Assembly (NCBI GenBank): GCA_944322585.1
Contig: CALUPB010000004.1
Span: 186,001 to 250,000, forward strand
DNA from: an uncultured Bacteroidales bacterium
GTDB lineage: Bacteria; Bacteroidota; Bacteroidia; Bacteroidales; UBA932
Direction: 5' to 3'
DNA length: 64,000 nucleotides
Shown: piece by piece, positions 9,489 through 18,818 of the stretch
How the letters are laid out: each line of letters opens with the position of its first letter
How positions within the stretch are numbered: the stretch's first letter is position 1
Notes under the pieces: generated by a model
Database searches by the model: none
Told to the model about the DNA's origin: nothing
The model's input: only the letters and a program-made list of their open reading frames with translations
Made by a program: the position numbers and the translations under genes

Positions 9489-9986
9489 CTACCTGTTGAC
9501 CAGAATCCACACATCGTCAGGACAGAAACTTTCCCTTTTTACACTCTTGAGGGAAAGGAAGGCATCCTCTATTCTGTCCGCAGGACTCAACCCTACAGCA
9601 GTATAGCCGTTGAAACGCAGTTCTACAGGAATATAGCCTGCCTCCGATGCAGTCCGGAGCATCGACTCTGCATTGGAATATTTCCTGAACGACCCTACAA
9701 TGATATAATACCTGTGGTCAAGAGCGGTGGAATAGAGTTCCCCTATCTCGGAGAGAGTATGTACATCCGTCTCCAACTGCCTGATAGAGTCGACTATCGC
9801 CAAAGAATCCGCCTGCATCCGCTGCTTCTTCTTCAAGGCCTCTATCCTTGCATCGGCAGCGGCTATCTCCTGACGCTTCGCATCGATGTCAGCTGATGTA
9901 GGCCTGCCTGCTATCCGTCTGAACATGTCGCATCCGCTGGAGATGACAAGTACCGCCATCAGCGCAAAAACTACATTCGTCTTCAT
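9489..9986 (-). CDS. SPOR-domain lipoprotein
   Basis: A 165-residue lipoprotein. I start at the ATG at 9986 (M-K-T-N-V-V-F-A-L), giving a clean signal with lipobox I-S-S-G-C; an earlier in-frame start at 10007 would overlap the promoter. Residues about 40-90 are a charged alpha-helical, probably coiled-coil stretch (D-A-K-R-Q-E-I-A-A-A-D-A-R-I-E-A), and residues about 95-165 form a SPOR domain (Y-Y-I-I-V-G-S-F at the first strand, A-E-S-M-L-R-T-A helix). SPOR domains bind denuded glycan strands of septal peptidoglycan, so a cell-division or envelope role is likely. It is the first gene of the operon with the M28/TonB fusion, leuS and yitT. Confidence 0.82.
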   Translation of the reverse strand: MKTNVVFALMAVLVISSGCDMFRRIAGRPTSADIDAKRQEIAAADARIEALKKKQRMQADSLAIVDSIRQLETDVHTLSEIGELYSTALDHRYYIIVGSFRKYSNAESMLRTASEAGYIPVELRFNGYTAVGLSPADRIEDAFLSLKSVKRESFCPDDVWILVNR

Positions 9987-10008
9987 CTTTACATTATTTC
10001 GCAACATG

Positions 10009-10039
10009 CAAATTTAACCATTTCATGGACTGCTACAAA
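10009..10039 (-). promoter_or_regulatory. Promoter of the SPOR-M28/TonB-leuS-yitT operon
   Basis: On the minus strand TTTG (10039-10036), a 19-base spacer and TAAATTTG (10016-10009) match the Bacteroidota TTTG / TAnnTTTG promoter. The box ends 22 bases before the chosen ATG at 9986, which supports that start over the upstream one. Confidence 0.6.
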
Positions 10040-10049
10040 ATAAAAATGA

Positions 10050-10057
10050 TATATTTG
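10050..10057 (+). promoter_or_regulatory. Possible -7 element of capA
   Basis: TATATTTG fits TAnnTTTG and lies 19 bases before the capA ATG. No clear TTTG lies at the expected -33 distance. It would make the 90-base interval a divergent promoter region with the SPOR operon. Confidence 0.4.
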
Positions 10058-10076
10058 TATTCCATTAGGTAAAACT

Positions 10077-11333
10077 ATGAGAAAAACGGCACTGACAACC
10101 GCAATACTGCTGTCATGCATCTTTCTGTATGCACAGCCGGCATCCCGGACGCCCCGTCTCCCCGGCGGGACAGAATCGCCTGCTGACCGGGCCGGCACCC
10201 CAACGGATACACCGGACGGTATAGGGACAATCACATATGGCCGGAAGACATTCCTGAACCACCGGCATAAGCGGCCTTATCCGGCAGACACGGTGACAGT
10301 GGTCATAGCAGGAGACATAATGCTGCATTCGGCACAGATAGAGAACTGTCATGACAGATATGCCGCCTCCGACCCGGGAGCTGATCCTGATGAAAGTTCC
10401 GCATACGACTTCTCCCCCTGCCTTGCAGGCATAAGGGACATTCTGGAATCGGCCGACCTGTGCATCGCGAACATGGAATTCACACTTGCAGGGCCTCCTT
10501 ACAGCGGCTATCCTGCATTCTGCGCACCGGATTCGTTCGCCGGATATGTTGCAGACTGCGGGGTAGACATATTCCTGACAGCCAACAACCATATCCTTGA
10601 CAAGGGAGACAGGGGGGCAGCAAGGACTCTCGAAGTCTACAGGCGGATGCGTGAAAGAGGCATTCTGGATACCGGCTGTTTTGCAGACAGTCTCTCACTG
10701 GAGGCGGGATACCCTCTGATTGTGGATGTAAAGGGGCTGAAGATAGCACTTGTGAATTTCACCTACGGGACCAATGTGCCTCCGGGAAACGGTTTTCCGA
10801 AAGTCTGCCGTATGGACAGGGAGGAGATCGCCTCTGCAATGGAGAAGGCGCGTGAGACGGCAGATATCATCATCGCCCTTCCTCACTGGGGGATCGAATA
10901 CGACCTGAAACATTCCGATGAGCAGTACAGGATGGCAGAATTCCTTGTCAGAAGAGGAGCGGACGCCATTGTAGGCTCACATCCGCATGTCGTTCAGGAC
11001 ACCGGAAGGATGATGGCCCTTGACGGTGACCATGTGCCTGTCATCTACTCTCTCGGGAACCTGATTTCCAACATGAGCGCCGCCAACACGCAGACAGGAC
11101 TTGTGGTAACTCTTCCGATAGTCAGGCATCCGGACGGCCGGGCGACAGTCTGTCCCCCGGAATACACTTTCACATGGTGTTCCCTGCCCGGAAAACTGAC
11201 GGACGCACACGTCACGGTGCCCATAGAAAAATATGAAGACAGAAGGGATGAATGGAACGATCCCTCCGACTACGACAGGATGATAACGACTTTCAATAGG
11301 ATACTGAAAACATCAGGAGCTGTAAACAGATGA
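10077..11333 (+). CDS. CapA family (PGA_cap) metallophosphatase-like protein
   Basis: A 418-residue secreted protein with an N-terminal signal peptide ending near A-Q-P-A. The calcineurin-like CapA fold is well marked: V-V-I-A-G-D-I-M-L at the first metal site (near residue 80), N-M-E-F near 135, T-A-N-N-H-I-L-D-K-G near 170, L-P-H-W-G-I-E-Y near 265 and G-S-H-P-H-V-V-Q-D near 300. All expected metal-binding Asp, Asn and His residues are present. CapA proteins are linked to poly-gamma-glutamate capsule synthesis in Bacillus, but in Bacteroidota most members lack capBC partners and their substrate is unknown; no capB or capC is visible here. The gene overlaps phoH by four bases (ATGA), so the two are translationally coupled. 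Confidence 0.88.
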   Translation: MRKTALTTAILLSCIFLYAQPASRTPRLPGGTESPADRAGTPTDTPDGIGTITYGRKTFLNHRHKRPYPADTVTVVIAGDIMLHSAQIENCHDRYAASDPGADPDESSAYDFSPCLAGIRDILESADLCIANMEFTLAGPPYSGYPAFCAPDSFAGYVADCGVDIFLTANNHILDKGDRGAARTLEVYRRMRERGILDTGCFADSLSLEAGYPLIVDVKGLKIALVNFTYGTNVPPGNGFPKVCRMDREEIASAMEKARETADIIIALPHWGIEYDLKHSDEQYRMAEFLVRRGADAIVGSHPHVVQDTGRMMALDGDHVPVIYSLGNLISNMSAANTQTGLVVTLPIVRHPDGRATVCPPEYTFTWCSLPGKLTDAHVTVPIEKYEDRRDEWNDPSDYDRMITTFNRILKTSGAVNR

Positions 11334-12289
11334 AAAAGACCATAGTACTTGAAGCGATAGACCCGGTCGAAATATACGGGACCGGCAACAGGATTTTTGA
11401 AGCCCTGTGCAGTTATTTTCCGGAACTGAAAGCTGTCGCCAGAGGCAACGAAATCAGGCTTGAAGGTTCTCAGGAAGACATAGGGACATTTGAAAGCAAA
11501 ATAGAAGCGCTTGTCGGCAGGAGAAGGGAAAAGACGAATCTGACTCCGTATGACGTGGAGGAACTTTTCGACGGCGAAAGTCCGGCAGACCGTTACAGGA
11601 TGAGGGGAGACAGCGTAATCGTATACGGGACAGACGGGAAACCGATCCGGGCCAGAAACAGGACACAGGAATCCATGGTGGAAGCCTATTTCGGGAACGA
11701 CCTGATTTTCGCCGTAGGGCCTGCGGGGACAGGCAAGACATACATCGCCATAGCCCTCGCAGTCCGTGCCCTGAAGAACAGGGAGGTCAAACGCATCATA
11801 CTTACAAGACCTGCCGTCGAAGCGGGGGAAAGGCTCGGATTCCTGCCGGGAGACCTGAAGGACAAGCTCGACCCGTATCTACAGCCCCTGTATGACGCAC
11901 TCGGAGACATGATTCCCGCAAAGAAACTTCAGGGCTTCATGGAAGACGGTACAATCCAGATAGCACCTCTCGCCTACATGAGGGGCAGGACACTAGACAG
12001 GGCCTGCGTCATCCTCGATGAAGCGCAGAACACCAATCTCGGGCAGCTGAAGATGTTTCTCACAAGGATGGGGAGCGATGCCAAATTCATAGTGACCGGG
12101 GACGCATCACAGATAGATCTTCCGCACAAGGAAGATTCCGGTCTGCTGAAGGGCATAAGCCTCACAAAAGGAATAAAGGGCATCAGCACGATTGTCTTCC
12201 ATAGCGGAGACATCGTCCGACACCCTCTCGTAGTTAAAATAGTAAGGGCCTTCGACAATATGTCCCAGGCCCCTGAAAACTCCGACTAA
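11330..12289 (+). CDS. phoH: PhoH-like ATPase
   Basis: A 319-residue cytoplasmic P-loop ATPase. Walker A is G-P-A-G-T-G-K-T near residue 130 and Walker B is C-V-I-L-D-E-A-Q-N near 225; the segment L-T-R-P-A-V-E-A-G-E between them and V-T-G-D-A-S-Q-I-D-L after Walker B are typical of the PhoH family. The N-terminal ~100 residues match the short domain that precedes PhoH ATPase cores. PhoH proteins are implicated in RNA metabolism and phosphate stress, with the precise role still open. The start codon overlaps the capA stop (ATGA). The 3' end overlaps the convergent TPR gene by four bases. Confidence 0.93.
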   Translation: MKKTIVLEAIDPVEIYGTGNRIFEALCSYFPELKAVARGNEIRLEGSQEDIGTFESKIEALVGRRREKTNLTPYDVEELFDGESPADRYRMRGDSVIVYGTDGKPIRARNRTQESMVEAYFGNDLIFAVGPAGTGKTYIAIALAVRALKNREVKRIILTRPAVEAGERLGFLPGDLKDKLDPYLQPLYDALGDMIPAKKLQGFMEDGTIQIAPLAYMRGRTLDRACVILDEAQNTNLGQLKMFLTRMGSDAKFIVTGDASQIDLPHKEDSGLLKGISLTKGIKGISTIVFHSGDIVRHPLVVKIVRAFDNMSQAPENSD

Positions 12290-13608
12290 AGGGCAGCAGC
12301 CCCGTTCGTCACTATTGCGTCGTATTTCTGGTAGGACTCCATGTATTTAGGATCCTCCTCACGGAAACGGTAATATATATTCTTGAGGTATTCAGCTATA
12401 TTTACCTTGATATCCTTGTCCTTCGTGATAGCGAAAGCCCTCTCGAACGGATCAGCCGCATTCATAAGTGCAGTCTCGAACTCTTCCACAAGTTTCATGT
12501 ATTTGGCATCGTCCATCTCGCGGGCAGCCTTGTCCTGAATCTCGATAGCCTCGTTGTAATAGAGGATACCTATACCTATGTATCCGAATTCATATTCAGG
12601 ATTGATTTCTGAAGACTTCGCATATGCCTTGATTGCCTCGTCCTTATGTCCGAGCTTGTTATGGATGTCTCCCTCCACATAGTAGAGAGAAGCGTTGTTC
12701 GGCTCGTTCTCCTTGGCCTTGTCGAGCAAGGCGAACAGCTGGTCAGGGTTCTCTCCGCTCTGGATATAGTAGTTGATGAGACCGATAAGTATGCTCTGGC
12801 TTTCCGGATATTTCGTGAAACCTTCCTCAAGGACAGCCTTGGATGCAAGCGTATCCTTCATGTTGACATATGCATTCGCAAGCTTCGCATATGCCTCGCC
12901 TTCCTCTGTATAGGAGATTTCGATTGCTTTCTTGAAGAACTTGGCAGCCCTTTCATAGTCTCCGCACATCTCGGCGGTAAAGCCTGCATTGTATACGGCC
13001 ATGGAGTCAATCTTGCTGTACGGCGCCGTCTCGGATGCATTGGCCGCAGCCTCGAACTTCCGGCTGGCCAGCGCATTGTTCCCGAACATATACTGTGCAA
13101 TACCCTCTTCAAGGAACTTGCCCTCGATAAGCTGGATACCGGCTGCTATGTCCTTGGTCTTGCTGCCTTTGGCATCAACCGAATAGGCCTTTACATAAGC
13201 CTCGAGAGCCTTGTCAAGCGCATCTTCGTATACCGGCTTGGTTATCTCGATAATATCAAGCATCCCGTCCTGGGTGAAATAATAGTTTCTCGTGGCATAT
13301 ACATCCTTTGTATACGGAGTCCCGAGAAGAGTGACCTGCTCGGTAGACACCGGCTTATCGTTGCCGAGTATGAGCTGGAGCTCCTGCTTGTTGGCTCCTC
13401 TCCACCCTTGTCCGGCAGGGGAATTATAGGCATCCATATAGGCATTGGCAAGTTTGATCCATGTAGCCACCTTGGCAGCTTTCTTAGGATTGGCTGTTGC
13501 CTCTGCTGCAGATTCCACAGCCTTTCTGGCGTCTTCTGCAGACTTCACCTGTGCATCGGCAATCTGTACTGAAAGCAGTACAGCCATTGCAATCAAAATT
13601 CTTTTCAT
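12286..13608 (-). CDS. Secreted tetratricopeptide-repeat protein
   Basis: A 440-residue protein with a Sec signal peptide (M-K-R-I-L-I-A-M-A-V-L-L-S-V-Q-I-A-D-A, cleavage after Ala19). The rest is helical and contains TPR units from about residue 190 onward, for example Y-N-A-G-F-T-A-E-M-C-G-D-Y-E-R-A-A-K-F-F and Y-Y-V-E-G-D-I-H-N-K-L-G-H-K-D-E-A-I-K-A. It is probably periplasmic and mediates protein-protein contacts; no enzymatic motif is seen. It lies 22 bases after gyrA on the same strand and is likely co-transcribed with it, an arrangement I believe is common in Bacteroidales. The partner is unknown. Confidence 0.85.
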   Translation of the reverse strand: MKRILIAMAVLLSVQIADAQVKSAEDARKAVESAAEATANPKKAAKVATWIKLANAYMDAYNSPAGQGWRGANKQELQLILGNDKPVSTEQVTLLGTPYTKDVYATRNYYFTQDGMLDIIEITKPVYEDALDKALEAYVKAYSVDAKGSKTKDIAAGIQLIEGKFLEEGIAQYMFGNNALASRKFEAAANASETAPYSKIDSMAVYNAGFTAEMCGDYERAAKFFKKAIEISYTEEGEAYAKLANAYVNMKDTLASKAVLEEGFTKYPESQSILIGLINYYIQSGENPDQLFALLDKAKENEPNNASLYYVEGDIHNKLGHKDEAIKAYAKSSEINPEYEFGYIGIGILYYNEAIEIQDKAAREMDDAKYMKLVEEFETALMNAADPFERAFAITKDKDIKVNIAEYLKNIYYRFREEDPKYMESYQKYDAIVTNGAAAL

Positions 13609-13630
13609 TGCTCTGTCAGATTAATGTTAT

Positions 13631-16192
13631 TTATTCATTCGTATCATTTTCATTCCCTGAAGCGGCACCGGGATTCTCCGGTACGCTGTCCCCGTCGGAA
13701 GCCATTGCACCGGCAGCCGGCGTATCGTCCTCTCCTCTGCTCACAGCAGACACGGCGGCAATGGAGTCCCCTTCCTTTATGTTTATCAGGCGTACTCCCT
13801 GGGTAGCTCTTCCGGCTACCCTGATATCGGACACTGCCATCCTTATGGTCAGTCCGGAACGGTTGATGATCATAAGGTCATCTTCGTCCGTAACATTCTT
13901 GATAGCCACAAGATCACCGGTCTTGTCCGTGATGTTCAAAGTCTTGACACCCTTGCTTCCCCTGCTGGTAATCCTGTACTCCCCGATATCCGATCTCTTG
14001 CCGTATCCGTGTTCACTGACAACAAGAACCGTATGCGATGATGCATCCTCTGCAGACGGATCGAAGCAGACCATTCCGATCACCTCATCGTCATCCTCTA
14101 TATTTATTCCCCTGACTCCGGATGCAGTACGTCCGAGAGGCCTTGCGTCAGTCTCGTCGAACCGGCAGCACCGGCCCTTGCGTCCGGCGAGCATGATCTG
14201 GCAATGTCCGTTGGTCATTGCCGCCTCGAGCAGTTCGTCACCGTCACGGACTGTAATGGCATTCACGCCGTTTGCCCTCGGTCTTGAATATGCTTCAAGG
14301 GAAGTCTTCTTGATCACTCCCCTCTTGGTGGCAAGGACGATATAGTTGTTGTTGATATAGTCCCCGTCCTTGAGATTGCGCACATTGATATATGCCTTGA
14401 TCTTGTCGTCCGGCTCTATGTTCATCACATTCTGCAGCGCCCTGCCCTTGGATGCCCTCGAACCTTCCGGAATCTCGTAGACCTTGAGCCAGTAGCACCT
14501 TCCTTTCTGCGTAAAGAGCAACATGGTACTGTGCATATTGGCCACATAGATGTGCTCGATGAAATCGTCATCCCTCGTCGCACTGCCCTTCATCCCGACA
14601 CCTCCCCTGTTCTGGGTGCGGTATTCGGTCAGGGAAGTCCTCTTGATGTATCCGAAATGGGAAATGGTTATGACCACATCCTCGTCAGGATAGAAATCCT
14701 CAGGATTGAATTCCTCGGCCGAGAGAGCGATCTCCGTCCTCCTTTCGTCCCCGTATTTCTCCTTCATCTCCATCGTCTCGTTCTTGACTATCTCCATCTG
14801 CTTGTCATAGCTTCCGAGAACTTCCTGACAATAGGCGATGAACTTCATCAGGTCATCGTACTCCGCCTGAAGCTTTTCCCTCTCGAGTCCCGTCAGCTGG
14901 CGGAGCCTCATCTCGACAATGGCGGTCGCCTGGGGATCAGTGAACCCGAAAGTGGACATCAGCTCATTCTTGGCGTCTTCCACAGTCTTGGATGCCCTTA
15001 TGATGGCTATTATCTGATCGATGACATCCAGCGCCTTCAGGAGGCCTTCGAGAATATGGGCCCGTTTCTGCGCCTTGTCAAGGTCGAACTTAGTCCTCCT
15101 GACTATCACATCGTGCCTGTGTCTGACGAAATACTTAATCAGATCCTTAAGACTCAAAGTCTTCGGCCTGCCATCCACCAGAGCGACATTATTCACGGAA
15201 AAGCTCGACTGGAGAGGCGAATACTTGAAGAGATTGTTGAGCACGACATTGGAATTGGCTCCCATCTTCAGCTTGATCACGACCCTCACGCCCTGCATGT
15301 TGGACTCGTCATTGACATACGAGATACCTTCTATCTTCTTGCTTTCGACCAGATCGGCGATCTTCTCGATCATTTCCCTCTTGTTGACCATGTACGGGAT
15401 CTCCGACACCACTATCGTCTCCCTGCCGGAATCGCTGACTTCTATGTCTGTCTTCGACCGTATCACGATACGTCCGCGACCTGTCTCGAATGCATCCCTG
15501 ATACCCTGACGTCCCTGGATAATACCGCCTGTCGGGAAGTCCGGCCCCTTGATATAATGCATCAGTTCATCTGTCGTGATATCAGGATTGTCTATATATG
15601 CGCAGATAGCATCGCAGCACTCCGAAAGATTGTGCGGAGCCATATTGGTCGCCATACCCACGGCAATGCCGGAAGCTCCGTTAAGCAGAAGCAGCGGCAC
15701 TTTAGTAGGCAGTACCGTCGGCTCCTGGAGACTGTCGTCGAAATTGTTCTGAAAATCCACCGTATCCTTGTCGAGGTCGGCAAGGACTTCCTCCGCCATT
15801 TTCTCCAGCTTGGCCTCCGTATATCGCATCGCGGCGACAGGGTCGCCGTCCATCGAGCCGAAATTTCCCTGTCCCTTTACCAAAGGATACCTGAGGCTCC
15901 ACCACTGGGCCATCCTGGCCATCGCCTCATACACACTGAAGTCTCCGTGAGGATGGAATTTACCGAGCACCTCCCCCACTATCCTGGCTGATTTCTTGGT
16001 CTGGCCGGAGTAGCCGAGGCCGAGGCCGTCCATACCGAAAAGAACCCTTCTCTGCACAGGCTTCATACCGTCCCTCACATCCGGCAACGCCCTTGACACT
16101 ATCACCGACATCGAATAGTCGATGTATGCCGTCCTCATCTGCTGGTCGATATTAACCTGCTCAATCTTACCTGTTATTTCCTCATTCTCCAT
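13631..16192 (-). CDS. gyrA: DNA gyrase subunit A, Phe at the quinolone-resistance serine
   Basis: An 853-residue type II topoisomerase subunit that cuts and rejoins DNA in the gyrase tetramer with GyrB (encoded at 31729-33714). The catalytic tyrosine is Tyr124 in A-A-M-R-Y-T-E. The C-terminal part is the six-bladed beta-pinwheel, including a GyrA-box-like segment near 560 (Q-N-R-G-G-V-G) and repeated R-G-I/V-R units. The quinolone-resistance region reads [10 protein letters not shown]: residue 85, equivalent to E. coli Ser83 and B. fragilis Ser82, is Phe (codon TTC at 15940-15938). The extreme C-terminus is acidic and Asn/Ser-rich. Start ATG at 16192; a TATCTTTG promoter element lies 28 bases upstream. 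Confidence 0.97.
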   Translation of the reverse strand: MENEEITGKIEQVNIDQQMRTAYIDYSMSVIVSRALPDVRDGMKPVQRRVLFGMDGLGLGYSGQTKKSARIVGEVLGKFHPHGDFSVYEAMARMAQWWSLRYPLVKGQGNFGSMDGDPVAAMRYTEAKLEKMAEEVLADLDKDTVDFQNNFDDSLQEPTVLPTKVPLLLLNGASGIAVGMATNMAPHNLSECCDAICAYIDNPDITTDELMHYIKGPDFPTGGIIQGRQGIRDAFETGRGRIVIRSKTDIEVSDSGRETIVVSEIPYMVNKREMIEKIADLVESKKIEGISYVNDESNMQGVRVVIKLKMGANSNVVLNNLFKYSPLQSSFSVNNVALVDGRPKTLSLKDLIKYFVRHRHDVIVRRTKFDLDKAQKRAHILEGLLKALDVIDQIIAIIRASKTVEDAKNELMSTFGFTDPQATAIVEMRLRQLTGLEREKLQAEYDDLMKFIAYCQEVLGSYDKQMEIVKNETMEMKEKYGDERRTEIALSAEEFNPEDFYPDEDVVITISHFGYIKRTSLTEYRTQNRGGVGMKGSATRDDDFIEHIYVANMHSTMLLFTQKGRCYWLKVYEIPEGSRASKGRALQNVMNIEPDDKIKAYINVRNLKDGDYINNNYIVLATKRGVIKKTSLEAYSRPRANGVNAITVRDGDELLEAAMTNGHCQIMLAGRKGRCCRFDETDARPLGRTASGVRGINIEDDDEVIGMVCFDPSAEDASSHTVLVVSEHGYGKRSDIGEYRITSRGSKGVKTLNITDKTGDLVAIKNVTDEDDLMIINRSGLTIRMAVSDIRVAGRATQGVRLINIKEGDSIAAVSAVSRGEDDTPAAGAMASDGDSVPENPGAASGNENDTNE

Positions 16193-16220
16193 AATAATAT
16201 TTTAATCCACACATAGTGTG

Positions 16221-16228
16221 CAAAGATA
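16221..16228 (-). promoter_or_regulatory. Likely -7 element of gyrA
   Basis: TATCTTTG on the minus strand is an exact TAnnTTTG match 28 bases before the gyrA ATG. The -33 region is weak. The 75-base interval also has to hold the divergent clpC promoter; TAATTTAG at 16241-16248 is a one-mismatch candidate for it. Confidence 0.5.
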
Positions 16229-16267
16229 GGAAAAAATTCGTAATTTAGCGCGGTATTTAATGGATTT

Positions 16268-18679
16268 ATGGAAATAAAAATTTCAGACGAACTTAACGCA
16301 ATCATCAACTACGCAAGGCAGGAGGCAATGCGTACAGGGAGCTACGGAATAGCTCCGGACCATTTTTTTCTGGCCATAATAAGGCACGGGAACAACACTG
16401 CCTGCGATGTGCTGAAAGCTCTCGAGACAGACATCGAAGAATTCAAGCAGTTCATCGACAGCAGGATCTTTACAAATGAAAGCATACCCTATGCGGAGGC
16501 AGACCATATAACATTTTCACGAGGAGCCCAGAACGTACTGAGCATCACGGTACTCGAAGCATCCCGCACGGGAAGCGGAACGGCATCTTCGCAGCATCTG
16601 CTGCTTGCCCTCGGCCGCAGCACCGGAGGATACGGCATCTCATACCTCAGGGACATAGGCATCGATTACGGAAGGATAGCCCGTTATCTGGAACGGAACG
16701 GGATGCTGGCATACGAAGAGCATGACATGCAGCGGCAGGAAGACAGCGACGGAAGCCCGGAAGATGCCGGGGAAACTGAAAGCGCCGGAACGTCCCGGGC
16801 CAGGCAGCAGTCCGCCCTGGAGCAGTTCGGATACGACATCACCAAGGCTGCTGAAGACGGGAAACTCGATCCGGTAGTCGGCAGGGAGACCGAAACGGAA
16901 AGGGTAATACAGATACTCGGCCGCAGGAAAAAGAACAACCCGATGCTCGTAGGGGATCCCGGAGTCGGGAAATCCGCCATCGTGGAAGGGATAGCCATCC
17001 GGATAGCATCAGGAGACATCCCCCCGACACTCAGGCACAAGCGGATAATATCCCTCGACATAGCCTCTGTCGTGGCCGGGACCAAATACCGCGGAGACTT
17101 CGAAAAAAGGCTGAAGGCCATAATCAGGGAAATATCAGGAAATCCGGACATAATACTGTTCATCGACGAGTTCCATACCCTCGTGGGGGCCGGAGGCGCC
17201 TCCGGAAGCCTTGATGCGGCCAATATGCTCAAACCGGCTCTTGCAAGAGGGGAAATCCAGTGCATAGGAGCCACCACGATGGACGAATTCTCGCGGATAG
17301 TGGAAAAGGACGGGGCCCTGAACCGCAGATTCCAGAAAATCACAGTCGAGCCGACAGACACCGGCCATACTGTCGCAATCCTGAAAAAGACACGTTCCAA
17401 CTACGAAGACTACCACGGCGTGACATACACCGATGAGGCCATAGAAGCCTGTGTCAGGCTTTCGGAAAGGTATATTACCGACAGGTGCCTTCCGGACAAG
17501 GCAATAGACGTGATGGATGAGGCAGGTTCCATGGTACACCTCAGGAACTCCAGAAGACGCGGAAAACCTGAAGTCACTGCCGAAGACATAGCCGCTGCCG
17601 TATCCGGGATTACAGGCGTACCCGTCGGGAAAGTCGCGGAATCGGAAAGCGACAGACTGATGAAAATGGAACAGAGGCTCAGGAGCAGGATCGTGGGACA
17701 GGACGATGCCATTGAAAAAGCGGTTCTGTCCATCCGCCGTAACCGCGCGGGGATAAAGGATCCCCGCAGACCGATAGGGAGCTTCCTGTTTTTCGGTCCG
17801 ACCGGCGTCGGCAAGACCCAGCTGGCAAAATCGATAGCCGAATATCTTTTCGGCAGTCAGGACAATATAATAAGGATAGACATGAGTGAATATATGGAAA
17901 AGTTCACCGTGTCCAGGCTTATAGGGGCTCCTCCGGGATATGTAGGATATGAAGAAGGGGGACAGCTCAGCGAACGGGTAAGAAGACAGCCGTACAGCGT
18001 AGTCCTGCTCGACGAAATAGAGAAGGCCCACCCGGACATATTCAATCTGCTTCTCCAGGTCCTGGACGAGGGCCGTCTCACGGACAGCAACGGAAGGACA
18101 GTCGACTTCCGCAACACAATCCTCATCATGACCTCGAACGTAGGCAGCAGGGAAATGGACGAATACGGCAACGGACTCGGTTACATTACATCAGGCAGGG
18201 ACATCGCGTCAAGCAGGAAATCCATCCTCGAAAAATCCATCAGGAAAGTGTTTCCGCCGGAATTCATCAACAGGATCGACGAACAGATACTCTTCAGGCC
18301 CCTGGACAGGGAAGACATAGAGAAAATCATCGACATCGAGCTGAAAGACCTGCGCAGGAGGACATCCGAAGCCGGATACAGGCTGAACATCTCGCCTTCT
18401 GCAAAAAAACTTGTAGCCGAAGCCGGATATGACCCCAAATTCGGGGCCAGGCCACTGAAGAGAGCCATCCGGAGACATATCGAAGACCCTGTGTCGGAAT
18501 ACATTATAGCCCACCGGAAAGACAATGCATCCGGGACGGGACAGAAGACTCTGAAAATAGGCACTTCTCCGGACAGGCGACACACGACTGTAACACCTGG
18601 AACGGGAAGTTCAGACAGTCCCGGCATCAATGACTTCAAGCTCAAGATCACCGATGATGCCGACAAGTGTACGGAATGA
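16268..18679 (+). CDS. clpC: Clp protease ATP-binding subunit, ClpC/ClpA class
   Basis: An 803-residue Hsp100 unfoldase that feeds proteins to ClpP. Residues 1-150 are the double Clp-N domain. Two AAA+ modules follow: the first has Walker A G-D-P-G-V-G-K-S and I-L-F-I-D-E-F-H; the second has G-P-T-G-V-G-K-T and V-L-L-D-E-I-E-K-A-H with the arginine-finger motif P-P-E-F-I-N-R-I-D. The inter-domain M segment is very short (about 45 residues after the first AAA+), which excludes ClpB. The presumed ClpP-docking loop after M-T-S-N-V-G-S-R reads G-L-G-Y rather than the usual G-F type. The C-terminal ~50 residues are Gly/Ser/Thr-rich and charged. It is transcribed away from gyrA. A minus-strand small ORF may overlap its last 69 bases. 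Confidence 0.93.
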   Translation: MEIKISDELNAIINYARQEAMRTGSYGIAPDHFFLAIIRHGNNTACDVLKALETDIEEFKQFIDSRIFTNESIPYAEADHITFSRGAQNVLSITVLEASRTGSGTASSQHLLLALGRSTGGYGISYLRDIGIDYGRIARYLERNGMLAYEEHDMQRQEDSDGSPEDAGETESAGTSRARQQSALEQFGYDITKAAEDGKLDPVVGRETETERVIQILGRRKKNNPMLVGDPGVGKSAIVEGIAIRIASGDIPPTLRHKRIISLDIASVVAGTKYRGDFEKRLKAIIREISGNPDIILFIDEFHTLVGAGGASGSLDAANMLKPALARGEIQCIGATTMDEFSRIVEKDGALNRRFQKITVEPTDTGHTVAILKKTRSNYEDYHGVTYTDEAIEACVRLSERYITDRCLPDKAIDVMDEAGSMVHLRNSRRRGKPEVTAEDIAAAVSGITGVPVGKVAESESDRLMKMEQRLRSRIVGQDDAIEKAVLSIRRNRAGIKDPRRPIGSFLFFGPTGVGKTQLAKSIAEYLFGSQDNIIRIDMSEYMEKFTVSRLIGAPPGYVGYEEGGQLSERVRRQPYSVVLLDEIEKAHPDIFNLLLQVLDEGRLTDSNGRTVDFRNTILIMTSNVGSREMDEYGNGLGYITSGRDIASSRKSILEKSIRKVFPPEFINRIDEQILFRPLDREDIEKIIDIELKDLRRRTSEAGYRLNISPSAKKLVAEAGYDPKFGARPLKRAIRRHIEDPVSEYIIAHRKDNASGTGQKTLKIGTSPDRRHTTVTPGTGSSDSPGINDFKLKITDDADKCTE

Positions 18680-18736
18680 TTCTTCCGATGAAATCATTGA
18701 GTTCAGAGACTCGAATGTGAAATCCGTGTTTTTCAT
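18611..18736 (-). CDS. Possible small protein, 41 residues
   Basis: A 41-codon reading frame on the minus strand starts M-K-N-T-D-F-T-F-E-S-L-N and ends I-D-A-G-T-V. It is acidic and may form an amphipathic helix. Support is positional: a perfect TACCTTTG promoter element lies 25 bases upstream (18769-18762) and an A/G-rich leader (AAAGAAAG) sits about 7 bases before the ATG, as seen at other genes of this genome. Nothing else on the minus strand needs that promoter. Against it: the last 69 bases are antisense to clpC in codon register, where open frames occur by chance, and I recognise no homologue. A second in-frame ATG at 18757 would give 48 residues but almost no leader. Confidence 0.3.
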   Translation of the reverse strand: MKNTDFTFESLNSMISSEESFRTLVGIIGDLELEVIDAGTV

Positions 18737-18761
18737 GGTATGCTTTCTTTTGTTCATGATG

Positions 18762-18769
18762 CAAAGGTA
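18762..18769 (-). promoter_or_regulatory. Orphan promoter-like element in the clpC-gph gap
   Basis: TACCTTTG on the minus strand matches TAnnTTTG exactly, the same sequence as at gyrB. It faces clpC, so it can only serve the small ORF below it or an antisense RNA over the clpC 3' end. Confidence 0.35.
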
Positions 18770-18818
18770 GAAAGCTGATGTACCAAACTACGGCACAAGC
18801 TAATTTTTTCGTAAAAAA

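Noticed and set aside
10077-11333. CapA as evidence of a poly-gamma-glutamate capsule locus
   Set aside because: No capB, capC or capE is present; the family is widespread in Bacteroidota without capsule genes.
14531-15991. Long open frame (486 codons) on the plus strand opposite gyrA
   Set aside because: It is the antisense shadow of a highly conserved gene in this GC-rich codon usage; the translation has no recognisable domain and there is no leader or promoter.
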